Positions 1 through 8,085 of a DNA stretch of 33,879 nt are shown in pieces. Position 1 is the stretch's first letter; each line of letters opens with the position of its first letter. Where the stretch lies: contig CAJOMC010000009.1 in NCBI GenBank assembly GCA_905235635.1, positions 1-33,879 on the forward strand, written 5' to 3'. The translations under genes were made by a program, and so were the position numbers. The notes beneath the pieces are model-generated. The model worked only from the letters and a program-made list of their open reading frames with translations, was not told the origin of the DNA and did no database searches. The DNA comes from an uncultured Bacilli bacterium. Its GTDB lineage: Bacteria > Bacillota_I > Bacilli_A > Izemoplasmatales > UBA1188.

Positions 1-62
1 ATTGGTTCATCTTAATAAGATAATTGTATTAATGATTAGTGTGTAAAACAATTTTAAAAAAA

Positions 63-161
63 CTATAAATATTGAGGTGTGTCTTCAATAAACAACATGG
101 TTTGGAAAATCCACACCTCACTATTTATAGATACTTTAGACACACCTCTTTATTTATTGAA
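63..161. repeat. Compound inverted repeat with alternative pairings
   Basis: Positions 63-81 and 112-130 form a 19-bp inverted repeat with one mismatch, separated by 30 nt. The left arm can pair a second way: 75-85 (GAGGTGTGTCT) is complementary to 138-148, and 85-93 is complementary to 153-161. The three pairings cannot all form together. A terminator hairpin follows at 164-188. The element could be a structured RNA, an attenuator-like region or the end of a decayed mobile element. No coding sequence is convincing here. Confidence 0.6.
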
Positions 162-163
162 CC

Positions 164-188
164 AAAAAGGCTAGAAATAGCCTTTTTT
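164..188. terminator. Bidirectional rho-independent terminator
   Basis: The stem AAAAAGGCTA / TAGCCTTTTT has a GAAA loop and is flanked by A- and T-runs. It lies just beyond the stop codon of the minus-strand acetyltransferase gene and can also end any plus-strand transcript of the 63-161 repeat element. Confidence 0.8.
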
Positions 189-190
189 CA

Positions 191-625
191 CTATAAGTCT
201 ATAACCATCTTAACGTGTGGATACCCCGCTTCCATAAATGGTTCTCCAATGGCTTTAAATCCAAGTCTTTCATATAATTCTTTAACATATAACATTGCAT
301 CAAAGTAGATATGTTTAAAACCAAGATTTTTGTAATAAGACATAACGTATCTAAATATCTCTATTCCAATTCCTAGGTTTCTATAATCATTTAGAACTGC
401 GAACCTTTGGAGCCTAATAGTATCGCCTTCTAGTTTCGCTCTAATAGTTCCAACTATTTTTCCGTCATACATTGCCTTAAAAAGGTGGTATTCATCACTG
501 ATTTTATCATTACCATCAACATCTAGTGAATGTTGTATATGCATACCAAAAGTGAATACGATTTCACGTACCTTTAAAATCTCTTTTATCTCACTTTCTA
601 TCGCTATTTTCTCAACAACTATCAT
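191..625 (-). CDS. GNAT family N-acetyltransferase (YjcF/ElaA-like)
   Basis: This 144-residue protein has the GNAT fold signature. Residues around 78-87 read LNDYRNLGIG, the R/Q-x-x-G-x-G/A acetyl-CoA pyrophosphate-binding loop, preceded by the strand IRLQRFAV. The C-terminus (LYERLGFKAIGEPFMEAGYPHVKM) matches the ending of the YjcF/ElaA subgroup, which has a final P-H-x-x-M motif. It should transfer an acetyl group from acetyl-CoA to a small molecule or protein, but the substrate cannot be read from sequence. The gene is monocistronic, points away from the ABC exporter genes, and ends in the 164-188 terminator. The length is normal for the family. Confidence 0.85.
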   Translation of the reverse strand: MIVVEKIAIESEIKEILKVREIVFTFGMHIQHSLDVDGNDKISDEYHLFKAMYDGKIVGTIRAKLEGDTIRLQRFAVLNDYRNLGIGIEIFRYVMSYYKNLGFKHIYFDAMLYVKELYERLGFKAIGEPFMEAGYPHVKMVIDL

Positions 626-711
626 ATTTTAATATGTAAGCGTTTTATAATTGAAATTATAAAAATATTATATTACAATTTTGATAAGACGTAAAAGGAT
701 TATTGTAAGTT

Positions 712-2478
712 ATGGTATTTGGACACAACATCAACAAGTATTATCTTAAATATTGGTACCTATATCTTATAGGTTTTTTATCATTACTTGTTGTTGACTA
801 TTATGGTTCAATTGTTCCTCCAAAAATCATAGGAGCTATTGTAAATGATTTAACTAATGCGACAATGACTGATGTGCTTTTAAAAGGCTATATTGGTCAA
901 CTACTCTTATCACTCGTACTATGTGTAGTCATGAGATTTTTGTGGAGATTCGCTTTCTTTGGTGCATCTTGTCTTATTACTCATAAAATGAGACATGAGC
1001 TATTCGCAAAATCATTAAAGTTATCTCAAACATTCTATTCAAACAATAAAGTTGGTGGCCTTATGGCTTACTATACTAATGATATAGAAGAAATTGGTGA
1101 ATCAATTGGTTGGGGATTTATGGAAATGTGCGATATCATTATCCTTACTCCATCAATTCTATATAATATGTTTAAACTCAATTGGGTAGTTACTCTCTTT
1201 GCCCTCATACCACTAGTATTAATTGGTATTGGTGCTGCTTTTATCATGAGATTCATGAGTAATAGATTTAAGGCAAGACAAGACGAATATGAGAAATTAT
1301 CAGACTATACAACTGAATCTATCTCAGGTATTAGAGTTGTAAAAGCATTTGTAAAAGAAGCTCAAGAAGAGGCAGATTTTGAAAAGGAAAACCAAGTAAA
1401 CTATGAAGTTAATATGTCATTTATTAAACTTCAAATGATTTTCCATACAGTACTTGATCTCTTAATTTGGCTCGCATATCTTGCGATTGTAGGAGTTGGT
1501 AGCTATTTTGTTATCAATAATGTGGGTGGAAAACTTGGAATCAATATTGGTACTCTAACTCAGTTTGTCGCATATTTTGATACTTTAATTTGGCCTATGT
1601 TTGCGGTAGGCGAAGTTATCAATATGGCGTCTCGTGGTAAAGCATCCCTAACTCGTTATAACTATATTATCGATTGTGAAATAGATCTGATAGATGGTGA
1701 AAAAACTATTAATCCAGATGAATTTACGGGTAATATCACATTTAACCATCTCACATTTAGTTATCCAGATGGTAATAAACCAGCCTTAAATGATGTTTCA
1801 TTTGAAATCAAAGAAGGTGAATTTATTGGTATTATTGGTAAAACTGGTTCAAGTAAAACTACTCTTGTAAATCTTCTTTTAAGACTATACAATGTTGGAC
1901 CACAAGAAATCTTAATTGATGGCGAAGACATTATGTCTTATAAAATCCATGATTTAAGAGAAATGATTGGATACGTTCCTCAAGATAATTTCCTTTATTC
2001 AACCACTATAGAAGATAATATCGCTTTTAAAACTGGCGAAGTTAGACCTGATGTTGTGACACGTACCGCAAAAATTGCGGGTGTACATAGAGATATATCA
2101 GAATTCCCTAACCAATATAGGACAGTTTTAGGCGAAAGAGGTGTATCTGTATCTGGTGGACAGAAACAACGTATCTCTATCGCAAGAGCCTTATATAATG
2201 ATCCAAAGATTTTAATATTAGATGATGCCTTATCTGCAGTTGACACAAAGACTGAGGCAGATATCTTATCTTTCTTAAAGAATGAAAGAAAGAATAAAAC
2301 AACTATTTTAATCGCTCATAGAATTTCATCTATTAAGAGCGCTGATAAGATAGCTGTATTTGATGATGGTGGTGTTTTATCTGGTTTTGATACACACGAA
2401 AATCTACTTAAAAATAATAGTATTTATAGAGAAACATACAACCTCCAACAATTAGAGGAGGAAAGACAAAATGGCTAA
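712..2478 (+). CDS. ABC exporter subunit 1, permease-ATPase (degenerate-site half)
   Basis: This 588-residue half-transporter has an N-terminal six-helix exporter domain (about residues 15-320) and a C-terminal nucleotide-binding domain. The Walker A reads GKTGSSKTT (about 385), the signature VSGGQKQ and the Walker B ILILDDALSAVD. The residue after the Walker B Asp, normally the catalytic Glu, is Asp. That is the hallmark of the non-canonical half of heterodimeric exporters such as LmrCD and TM287/288. A purine-rich AAAGGA sits about 12 nt before the ATG. The stop overlaps the start of the second subunit by 8 bases, so the two are translationally coupled. The substrate is unknown; drugs, lipids or peptides are usual for this group. 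Confidence 0.92.
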   Translation: MVFGHNINKYYLKYWYLYLIGFLSLLVVDYYGSIVPPKIIGAIVNDLTNATMTDVLLKGYIGQLLLSLVLCVVMRFLWRFAFFGASCLITHKMRHELFAKSLKLSQTFYSNNKVGGLMAYYTNDIEEIGESIGWGFMEMCDIIILTPSILYNMFKLNWVVTLFALIPLVLIGIGAAFIMRFMSNRFKARQDEYEKLSDYTTESISGIRVVKAFVKEAQEEADFEKENQVNYEVNMSFIKLQMIFHTVLDLLIWLAYLAIVGVGSYFVINNVGGKLGINIGTLTQFVAYFDTLIWPMFAVGEVINMASRGKASLTRYNYIIDCEIDLIDGEKTINPDEFTGNITFNHLTFSYPDGNKPALNDVSFEIKEGEFIGIIGKTGSSKTTLVNLLLRLYNVGPQEILIDGEDIMSYKIHDLREMIGYVPQDNFLYSTTIEDNIAFKTGEVRPDVVTRTAKIAGVHRDISEFPNQYRTVLGERGVSVSGGQKQRISIARALYNDPKILILDDALSAVDTKTEADILSFLKNERKNKTTILIAHRISSIKSADKIAVFDDGGVLSGFDTHENLLKNNSIYRETYNLQQLEEERQNG

Positions 2479-4333
2479 GAAAAAGAAGAAAAAGAAACTT
2501 AGTATTTATGATGAATACTATCTAAAAGATAACGCAAGACACATGAAAGATAGCGTGATTATGTCACGTCTTTTGGTGTATGGTAAGCCATATATTGGCG
2601 CATTTATCTTTGTAGTTCTATCTGTCCTTCTTTCATCTTTCTTAAGGACATTTATGTTACTCCTCTTTGGTGAGTTAATTAACGCATTAAATGGAGAAGA
2701 AACCAAGTTAATTCTCGTCTTTAATAAAATACTAGGTGATAATGCATCAAGTATGTCGCTTGTTAATCTAATAATTATTGCGGCTATTTTAACTCTTGTG
2801 ATTACATCAACTTTAGATTTGGTTAAAGGTTTCACTTTAAGTAAGATAGGACAAAAGATACTTAGAAAACTAAGAAGTGATTTATTTATCCATATAGAAC
2901 ACTTATCTTTAAAAGAAATAGATAAAACTCCTGTCGGTACATTTGTCACAAGAGTTATGAATGATACAAACGCAATATCTAACCTTTTCACTCAGGTTAT
3001 TCCAAACCTATTCTCAAGTGTCATGACAATGATTTATGCGGTTATCTTTATGTTAATCACATCTCCAACTCTATTCCTAATTATTTTAGGTGTAACCATC
3101 TTAATATTTGGATTAACTCTCTTATTTAGATATTTCTCAAGAAGACAATTTAGAAGATTTACTTATGATAGATCTAGCTTAAATGCTTTTGTATCTGAAA
3201 ACTTATCAGGTATGAAGATTACTCAAATCTTTAATAGAGAAGAAGCCAAACTTAAAGAATTTGATGAAAAGAGTGAAAGATTTAGGGCCTCACGTGCCGG
3301 AACTATTTTAGTATTTGCGATCTTTAGGCCATCTATCTGGGGCTTATTCTTCGCATCAGTTATAATGACATTTGCCTTTGGTTCTAACCTCGTAATGAGT
3401 GGAACATTACTTGTCGGTAGCCTTTATAACTTCTATCAGTATCTATGGAATCTATTTGACCCTATTCAAAATATTGCCCAACAGTACAATGTTCTTCAAA
3501 ATGCCTTCGCATCAAGTGAAAAGATCTATACCGTACTTGATACTAAATCATCTATTACCTTTATAGATGAACCTATTAAGGCAGATAGCTTTAAAGGTGA
3601 AATCGAATTCAAGAACGTATGGTTTAAATATGGCGAAGATTGGATCATTAAAAATATCTCCTTCCATGTAAAACCTGGTGAAACTGTCGCATTTGTAGGA
3701 CCTACTGGCGGTGGTAAAACTACAATATTATCTTTAATTGAAAGATATTATGATGTAGATAAAGGCGAAATCCTAATTGATGGAATTAACGTAAAAGATT
3801 ATGACATCTATTCACTGAGAAAGAATATTGGTGAGATGCTTCAAGATGTATTCTTATTCTCTGGAACAATTAAGAATAATATTACATTAAGAGATGACTC
3901 AATTTCGCTTGATGATGTAATAGAATCATCAAAATACGTTAACGCAGATAAATTTATTTCAACACTTGAAAATGGCTATGATGAAATAGTTAAAGAAAGA
4001 GGCAATAACTATTCTCAAGGTCAACGTCAATTACTCTCATTCGCAAGAACTATCGTTCATAAACCTAAGATGATTATTCTAGATGAAGCAACTTCGAATA
4101 TTGATACTGAAACAGAAGTATTAATCCAAGACTCACTAGAAAAGATCACCTCAATTGGAACCACAATTATGGTTGCGCATAGACTTTCAACTATCCAACA
4201 CGCAGACAACATTATGTTTATCTCAGGTGGTGAGATAGTTGAATCAGGTACTCACCAAGAACTCCTTAGCAAAAAAGGAAGATACTACGATTTATATAAA
4301 CTACAATTTGACAATCAAATAAATAATTTTTAG
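2471..4333 (+). CDS. ABC exporter subunit 2, permease-ATPase (catalytic half)
   Basis: This 620-residue protein starts with a very lysine-rich tail (MAKKKKKKKL) followed by a six-helix exporter domain and an ATPase domain. The Walker A is GPTGGGKTT and the Walker B is MIILDEATSNID, with the catalytic Glu present. Its signature is degenerate, YSQGQRQ instead of LSGGQ. With subunit 1 this gives one canonical ATP site (Walker motifs of subunit 2, signature of subunit 1) and one degenerate site. AGAGGAGG near 2455 is a strong ribosome binding site inside the upstream gene. The next gene begins 5 nt after the stop and is probably in the same operon. Confidence 0.92.
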   Translation: MAKKKKKKKLSIYDEYYLKDNARHMKDSVIMSRLLVYGKPYIGAFIFVVLSVLLSSFLRTFMLLLFGELINALNGEETKLILVFNKILGDNASSMSLVNLIIIAAILTLVITSTLDLVKGFTLSKIGQKILRKLRSDLFIHIEHLSLKEIDKTPVGTFVTRVMNDTNAISNLFTQVIPNLFSSVMTMIYAVIFMLITSPTLFLIILGVTILIFGLTLLFRYFSRRQFRRFTYDRSSLNAFVSENLSGMKITQIFNREEAKLKEFDEKSERFRASRAGTILVFAIFRPSIWGLFFASVIMTFAFGSNLVMSGTLLVGSLYNFYQYLWNLFDPIQNIAQQYNVLQNAFASSEKIYTVLDTKSSITFIDEPIKADSFKGEIEFKNVWFKYGEDWIIKNISFHVKPGETVAFVGPTGGGKTTILSLIERYYDVDKGEILIDGINVKDYDIYSLRKNIGEMLQDVFLFSGTIKNNITLRDDSISLDDVIESSKYVNADKFISTLENGYDEIVKERGNNYSQGQRQLLSFARTIVHKPKMIILDEATSNIDTETEVLIQDSLEKITSIGTTIMVAHRLSTIQHADNIMFISGGEIVESGTHQELLSKKGRYYDLYKLQFDNQINNF

Positions 4334-4338
4334 AGAAG

Positions 4339-5223
4339 ATGGATTTTAAAACTATAATAGAAAACAAAAGATTTGAAGAAGAGAGATCACTATATAATTT
4401 AGAGGATGCGCTTGTTAGCGGATGTAAGTTTGAAGGTGAAGCTGATGGAGAGTCTCCTTTAAAAGAAGCGAGATGTATCACTGTAAAAGATACCAGTTTT
4501 GCATTACGTTATCCACTTTGGCACGTTCAAGGTTTCTCTCTAGATAATGTAAGTATGAATAATTTATGTCGCGCAGCTTTATGGTATTCAAAAGATGGCA
4601 AAATTGATAATTCATATCTTCACGGCCCAAAAGTAATAAGAGAATGCGATAATGTCACAATTAATTCTTGTGACATTGAATCAAGTGAATTTGGCTGGTA
4701 TTCAAGAGATATCTTCCTAATCAACTCAAATTTAGTATCAGAATATCCATTTTTGGGTTCTAAAGATATCAAAATTGATAATTCAAACATCAGTGGTAAA
4801 TATTCATTTCAATATACGTCTGATGTTGAGGTAAGAGATTCCGTAATTGATACTAATGATTCATTCTGGCACGCAAAAAATGTAGTAGTTAAAAACTCTA
4901 CTATTATTAGTGAATATCTAGGCTGGTATTCAGATGGACTTACCCTAATTAATTGTAAGATAATAGGTCCACAACCACTATGTTACGCAAAGAATCTGAA
5001 ACTAGTAAACTGTACTTTAGAAAATGCTAATCTTTCATTTGAATATAGTGATGTTAGCGCTATTATTAATGGTGAAATCGAATCAATTAAGAACCCACTA
5101 TCTGGAACTATCACAGTTGATAGTGTAAAAGAAGTCATTAACGAAGGTTCTGTATATAAATCTAGTGCTACTTTATATATTGTTAATAATAATAAAATTA
5201 TTAATTTTGGTAAGAAGGAATAA
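4339..5223 (+). CDS. DUF3737 family right-handed beta-helix protein
   Basis: The 294-residue protein is built of short repeats of the type 'V-x-N-S-x-I' and 'GWYSRD..LINS', spaced about 20-22 residues, as in right-handed beta-helix proteins of the DUF3737 family. Typical pieces are FGWYSRDIFLINSNLVSE, FWHAKNVVVKNSTI and LGWYSDGLTLINCKI. There is no signal peptide or membrane segment, so it should be cytoplasmic. Beta-helix folds often bind or process polysaccharides, but no catalytic function has been assigned to this family as far as I know. It follows the ABC exporter genes by only 5 nt with no terminator between, so it is likely co-transcribed. A terminator follows at 5235-5263. Confidence 0.82.
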   Translation: MDFKTIIENKRFEEERSLYNLEDALVSGCKFEGEADGESPLKEARCITVKDTSFALRYPLWHVQGFSLDNVSMNNLCRAALWYSKDGKIDNSYLHGPKVIRECDNVTINSCDIESSEFGWYSRDIFLINSNLVSEYPFLGSKDIKIDNSNISGKYSFQYTSDVEVRDSVIDTNDSFWHAKNVVVKNSTIISEYLGWYSDGLTLINCKIIGPQPLCYAKNLKLVNCTLENANLSFEYSDVSAIINGEIESIKNPLSGTITVDSVKEVINEGSVYKSSATLYIVNNNKIINFGKKE

Positions 5224-5234
5224 TATTTTTCATT

Positions 5235-5263
5235 AAAAGATGCGAGGTCTCTCGCATCTTTTT
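5235..5263 (+). terminator. Rho-independent terminator
   Basis: The 12-bp stem AAAAGATGCGAG / CTCGCATCTTTT has a GTCT loop and a T-run, and closes the ABC exporter-DUF3737 operon. Confidence 0.92.
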
Positions 5264-5297
5264 GACTATATTCCTTTTAAATAATGTAAGGTTATAT

Positions 5298-5303
5298 TAT
5301 AAT
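5298..5303 (+). promoter_or_regulatory. Promoter -10 for ZIP transporter gene
   Basis: TATAAT lies 18 nt before the ATG at 5322. The upstream hexamer TTTTAA (5275-5280, 17-bp spacer) is a weak -35. The Shine-Dalgarno for the gene is GGTGA at 5311-5315. Confidence 0.5.
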
Positions 5304-5321
5304 AATTCTCGGTGAAAATAT

Positions 5322-6113
5322 ATGAGTAAAGAATTGTCTACAATATTAGGACTTATAATACCAGTGCTTGGCACCACACTTGGTGCACTTATGGTATTCT
5401 TCCTAAAAAAAAGAAATATCAACTAAATTAAAAAAACTATTATTAGGATTTGCATCAGGTGTTATGTTTGCGGCATCTATTTGGTCGCTAATTCTTCCAT
5501 CTATTGATATGGCAAGCGAAACATATAGTGGAGGACTCAAAGTAATCCCAGCTGTAGTAGGTTTTGGTTTAGGTATAGTATTTGTCTATCTACTTGACAT
5601 TATTATTCCGCATCAACACATTTCAGGTGAATCACCTAAGGTGTTAAATCAAGGATGTCTAGGACAACTAAATTATTCCTCGCAGTCACAATTCATAATA
5701 TTCCTGAAGGAATAGCTGTAGGTATCGTCTATGCAGCACTCCTTGCGGGTGAGATTACACTTTCAAGTATGGCTTTATCACTGGCGATTGGTATAGCTCT
5801 TCAAAATTTCCCAGAAGGGGCCATTGTATCTATGCCTTTTGAGATTGAAGGAAATAGTAAAAGAAAATCATTTATTTTAGGTGTATTAAGTGGTCTAGTT
5901 GAGCCTATCGCTGCAGTACTTATGATACTAATGAGAAATATATTTATGCCTGTTATGCCATATTTACTCTCATTTGCATCAGGCGCTATGATATATGTCG
6001 TTATAGAAGAACTACTCCCAGAATCAATGGAGGGAGAACATTCAAATATGCCATCTTTAGGTTTTGCGGTAGGATTCATCTTAATGATGGTACTAGATAT
6101 AGTACTTGGATAA
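5322..6113 (+). pseudogene. ZIP family metal transporter, two compensating frameshifts
   Basis: A ZIP (ZupT/GufA-like) divalent metal transporter is recognisable across three reading segments. It starts at 5322 (MSKELSTILGLIIPVLGTTL). It shifts frame in an 8-A run at 5405-5412 and continues from LKKEIS through GFASGVMFAASIWSLILPSI. It then shifts back near 5637-5640 (CCTAAGG, probably CCTAAAGG originally) and continues GVKSRMSRTTKLFLAVTIHNIPEG to the stop. The conserved HNIPEG and NFPEG metal-site helices are intact. Reading without a shift stops at 5424. The full span of 263 codons is the normal ZIP length. The net effect is one inserted A and one missing base. It may be a real pseudogene, a slippage-controlled gene or an assembly error. 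If functional, it would import zinc, manganese or iron. Confidence 0.85.
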
Positions 6114-6125
6114 AAACTTATAATA

Positions 6126-6161
6126 AAGAAAAGAGGAATGTTTCACCATTCCTCTTTTCTT
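6126..6161. terminator. Bidirectional terminator
   Basis: A perfect 15-bp stem (AAGAAAAGAGGAATG and its complement) with a 6-nt loop lies between the convergent ZIP gene and the 16-residue-repeat gene. It overlaps the first two bases of the latter's stop codon. Confidence 0.9.
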
Positions 6162-6531
6162 ACTTTATAGCATCTTCAAGGCTACCATACTCCATACATA
6201 AGGTTCCAATCACTTTCTTATAAATATTATTTAATGAACCGCTTGTTTCATAAAGAGTTTTACCATAAAAATCTTTAATTGAATTACCAGAAAATTTAAG
6301 TAGAGTCTTTCCATAGAAATCTTTAAAATCATCTCCTGCGAGTTTATAAAGGCTTTTTCCATTAAAATCTTTTATTGTATCACCATCAAATCTATATAAT
6401 GGTTTTCTATAGAAATCAGTGATAGTAGTCTCCGTAATGTAAAACTTTGTTTGACCATAAAAGTTTGTAACTTTACCATCATCATAAATATTCATTATAT
6501 TTGGGCCAATAAAACTTTTAACTGTAATCAT
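6160..6531 (-). CDS. Small protein of tandem 16-residue repeats
   Basis: I do not recognise a named family. The 123-residue protein has a central array of four clear 16-residue units: TITDFYRKPLYRFDGD, TIKDFNGKSLYKLAGD, DFKDFYGKTLLKFSGN and SIKDFYGKTLYETSGS. A weaker unit precedes them (KVTNFYGQTKFYITET). The consensus is [TS]IKDFYGKTLYKFSGD, alternating hydrophobic and polar residues with G at turns, suggesting a small beta-solenoid or beta-propeller-like fold. The last 25 residues (NNIYKKVIGTLCMEYG) are not repeats. There is no signal peptide. The Shine-Dalgarno GGAG is well placed before the ATG. It is monocistronic, with a perfect 16-bp palindrome 21 bp upstream of its start. Confidence 0.75.
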   Translation of the reverse strand: MITVKSFIGPNIMNIYDDGKVTNFYGQTKFYITETTITDFYRKPLYRFDGDTIKDFNGKSLYKLAGDDFKDFYGKTLLKFSGNSIKDFYGKTLYETSGSLNNIYKKVIGTLCMEYGSLEDAIK

Positions 6532-6551
6532 ATATTTTCTCCATATTTATC

Positions 6552-6567
6552 TTAATAGTACTATTAA
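6552..6567. promoter_or_regulatory. Perfect 16-bp palindrome upstream of repeat-protein gene
   Basis: TTAATAGTACTATTAA is fully self-complementary and sits 21 bp upstream of the minus-strand start at 6531, a position suited to an operator. No regulator can be assigned from the window. Confidence 0.4.
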
Positions 6568-6736
6568 TCTTACCAATTTCTACTTTTTCATTCATGCCTA
6601 CATTATATTTTGATAATAGTAATGTCTAGTATATTAATCATTATCTTATATTAAAATGTACAATTTTTGAAGAGTAGTATGTATATAGGCCATATGTTTA
6701 GCGCTTGTCGACCACACTAATCTATTTTATATCATA

Positions 6737-6766
6737 AATAATATCATTTAGTGATATTATTATAAT
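6737..6766 (+). promoter_or_regulatory. rimO promoter -10 with adjoining inverted repeat
   Basis: TATAAT (6761-6766) lies 20 nt before the rimO ATG. Just upstream, 6737-6746 and 6752-6761 form an inverted repeat with 10-bp arms (AATAATATCA) and a 5-nt centre, overlapping the spacer. No good -35 is visible. The repeat may be an operator. Confidence 0.45.
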
Positions 6767-6786
6767 AGACAATTTAAAGAAAGAAA

Positions 6787-8085
6787 ATGAAATTAGGAAT
6801 GATATCGCTGGGCTGTTCAAAGAATCAGGTTGATTCAGAAATGATTCTTGGAAGCCTTAAAGACAATTTTACATTAACCACGAACGAAAAAGACGCAGAT
6901 TTAATCATTATTAATACCTGCGCTTTTATTGATAGCGCAAAAAAAGAAGCTATTGATGAAATTCTAAATGTTTCGCTAAACAAGAAAAAGAACCAAAAGA
7001 TTGTAGTATGTGGATGTTTAGCTGAAAGGTATGAGAAAGAATTAAAAGATAGTATTCCTGAAGTTGATAGAATTATTCCTTTAAAGGACTATTATAAGTT
7101 CTCTTCTATTATTAAGGAAATGTTTAATATCAAAGAAGAAGAGCTTTGTTTCACAAATAGAGTTTTAATCTCTAATCCATCAACTCCATATGTGAGAATT
7201 GCGGATGGCTGTAATAATAGGTGTGCATTCTGCGCTATTCCACTTATAAGAGGTAAATATATTTCAAGAAAGATTGAAGATATAATTGATGAAGTTAAAT
7301 ATCTTGTTTCACTAGGCGCAAAAGAAATCAATCTAATAGCCCAAGATACATCTAAATATGGTATTGATATATACCATAAATTAATGTTTCCTGAGTTACT
7401 TAAGAATATATCAAATATAGATGGTGTAAGACTTATTAGATTATTTTATATGTATCCTGAAACAATCACAGATGAATTAATTGATACCATTAAAACTCAT
7501 AAGAATATCGCCCCATACTTTGATATTCCTTTCCAACATGCTTCAAATAAAATACTAAAAAGTATGGATAGACATATCACTAAAGAAAAATGTCTTGAAC
7601 TAATTAATAAAATTAGATCTAATATACCTGATGCAGTAATTAGAACTACTCTTATGGTGGGATTCCCTGGTGAAGATGAGGACGACTTTAACGAGTTAAT
7701 TGAATTCGTTAAAGAGGCAAAGTTCTTCCATATGGGCGCGTTCACTTACTCAAGGGAAGAAGATACTAAGGCATATTTTATGTCTAACCAGGTAAATAAG
7801 AATACCGCGAAGAGAAGATATAGAACTTTAATGAAAACACAAGAAGAGGTGGCATTAAAGTTAAAGGAGTCTCTTGTGGGAAATATTTATAATGCGATAG
7901 TTGATGATTATGATGAAAAATCTTTCACATACTCACTTAGAAGCTATCACTTTGCCCCAGATGAGGTAGATGGCGGTATTATTGCCACATGTCCATTTGA
8001 AAATGATATAAAGATAGGTGATATCGTTAAAGTAAAGATTTTAGGCGCATCAAGTTATGACCTTTATGGGGAAATAGTAAAATGA
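6787..8085 (+). CDS. rimO: Ribosomal protein S12 methylthiotransferase RimO
   Basis: This 432-residue radical-SAM enzyme adds a methylthio group to a conserved Asp of ribosomal protein S12. The N-terminal UPF0004 domain carries the three Cys of the auxiliary cluster (SLGCSKNQ, INTCAF, VCGCLAERY). The radical SAM cluster motif is CNNRCAFC, CxxxCxxC, at about residue 143. A C-terminal TRAM domain ends the protein. The opening MKLGMISLGCSKNQVDSEMI separates RimO from its paralogue MiaB. The TGA stop overlaps the ATG of the next gene by 4 bases (ATGA), and an in-frame TAA follows three codons later. The ribosome binding site is weak (AAAGAAAG). Confidence 0.95.
   Translation: MKLGMISLGCSKNQVDSEMILGSLKDNFTLTTNEKDADLIIINTCAFIDSAKKEAIDEILNVSLNKKKNQKIVVCGCLAERYEKELKDSIPEVDRIIPLKDYYKFSSIIKEMFNIKEEELCFTNRVLISNPSTPYVRIADGCNNRCAFCAIPLIRGKYISRKIEDIIDEVKYLVSLGAKEINLIAQDTSKYGIDIYHKLMFPELLKNISNIDGVRLIRLFYMYPETITDELIDTIKTHKNIAPYFDIPFQHASNKILKSMDRHITKEKCLELINKIRSNIPDAVIRTTLMVGFPGEDEDDFNELIEFVKEAKFFHMGAFTYSREEDTKAYFMSNQVNKNTAKRRYRTLMKTQEEVALKLKESLVGNIYNAIVDDYDEKSFTYSLRSYHFAPDEVDGGIIATCPFENDIKIGDIVKVKILGASSYDLYGEIVK

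Noticed and set aside
72-308. Open frame of 78 codons on the plus strand
   Set aside because: It spans the inverted repeat and terminator and then runs antisense to the acetyltransferase gene, with no ribosome binding site.
5464-5715. Separate short protein within the ZIP region
   Set aside because: Its first part is the middle of the ZIP transporter; the last residues after the frame change are unrelated to any family pattern.
6160-6531. CRISPR-like or tandem DNA repeat
   Set aside because: The periodicity is a 48-bp protein-coding repeat with diverged bases, without constant repeats and spacers.
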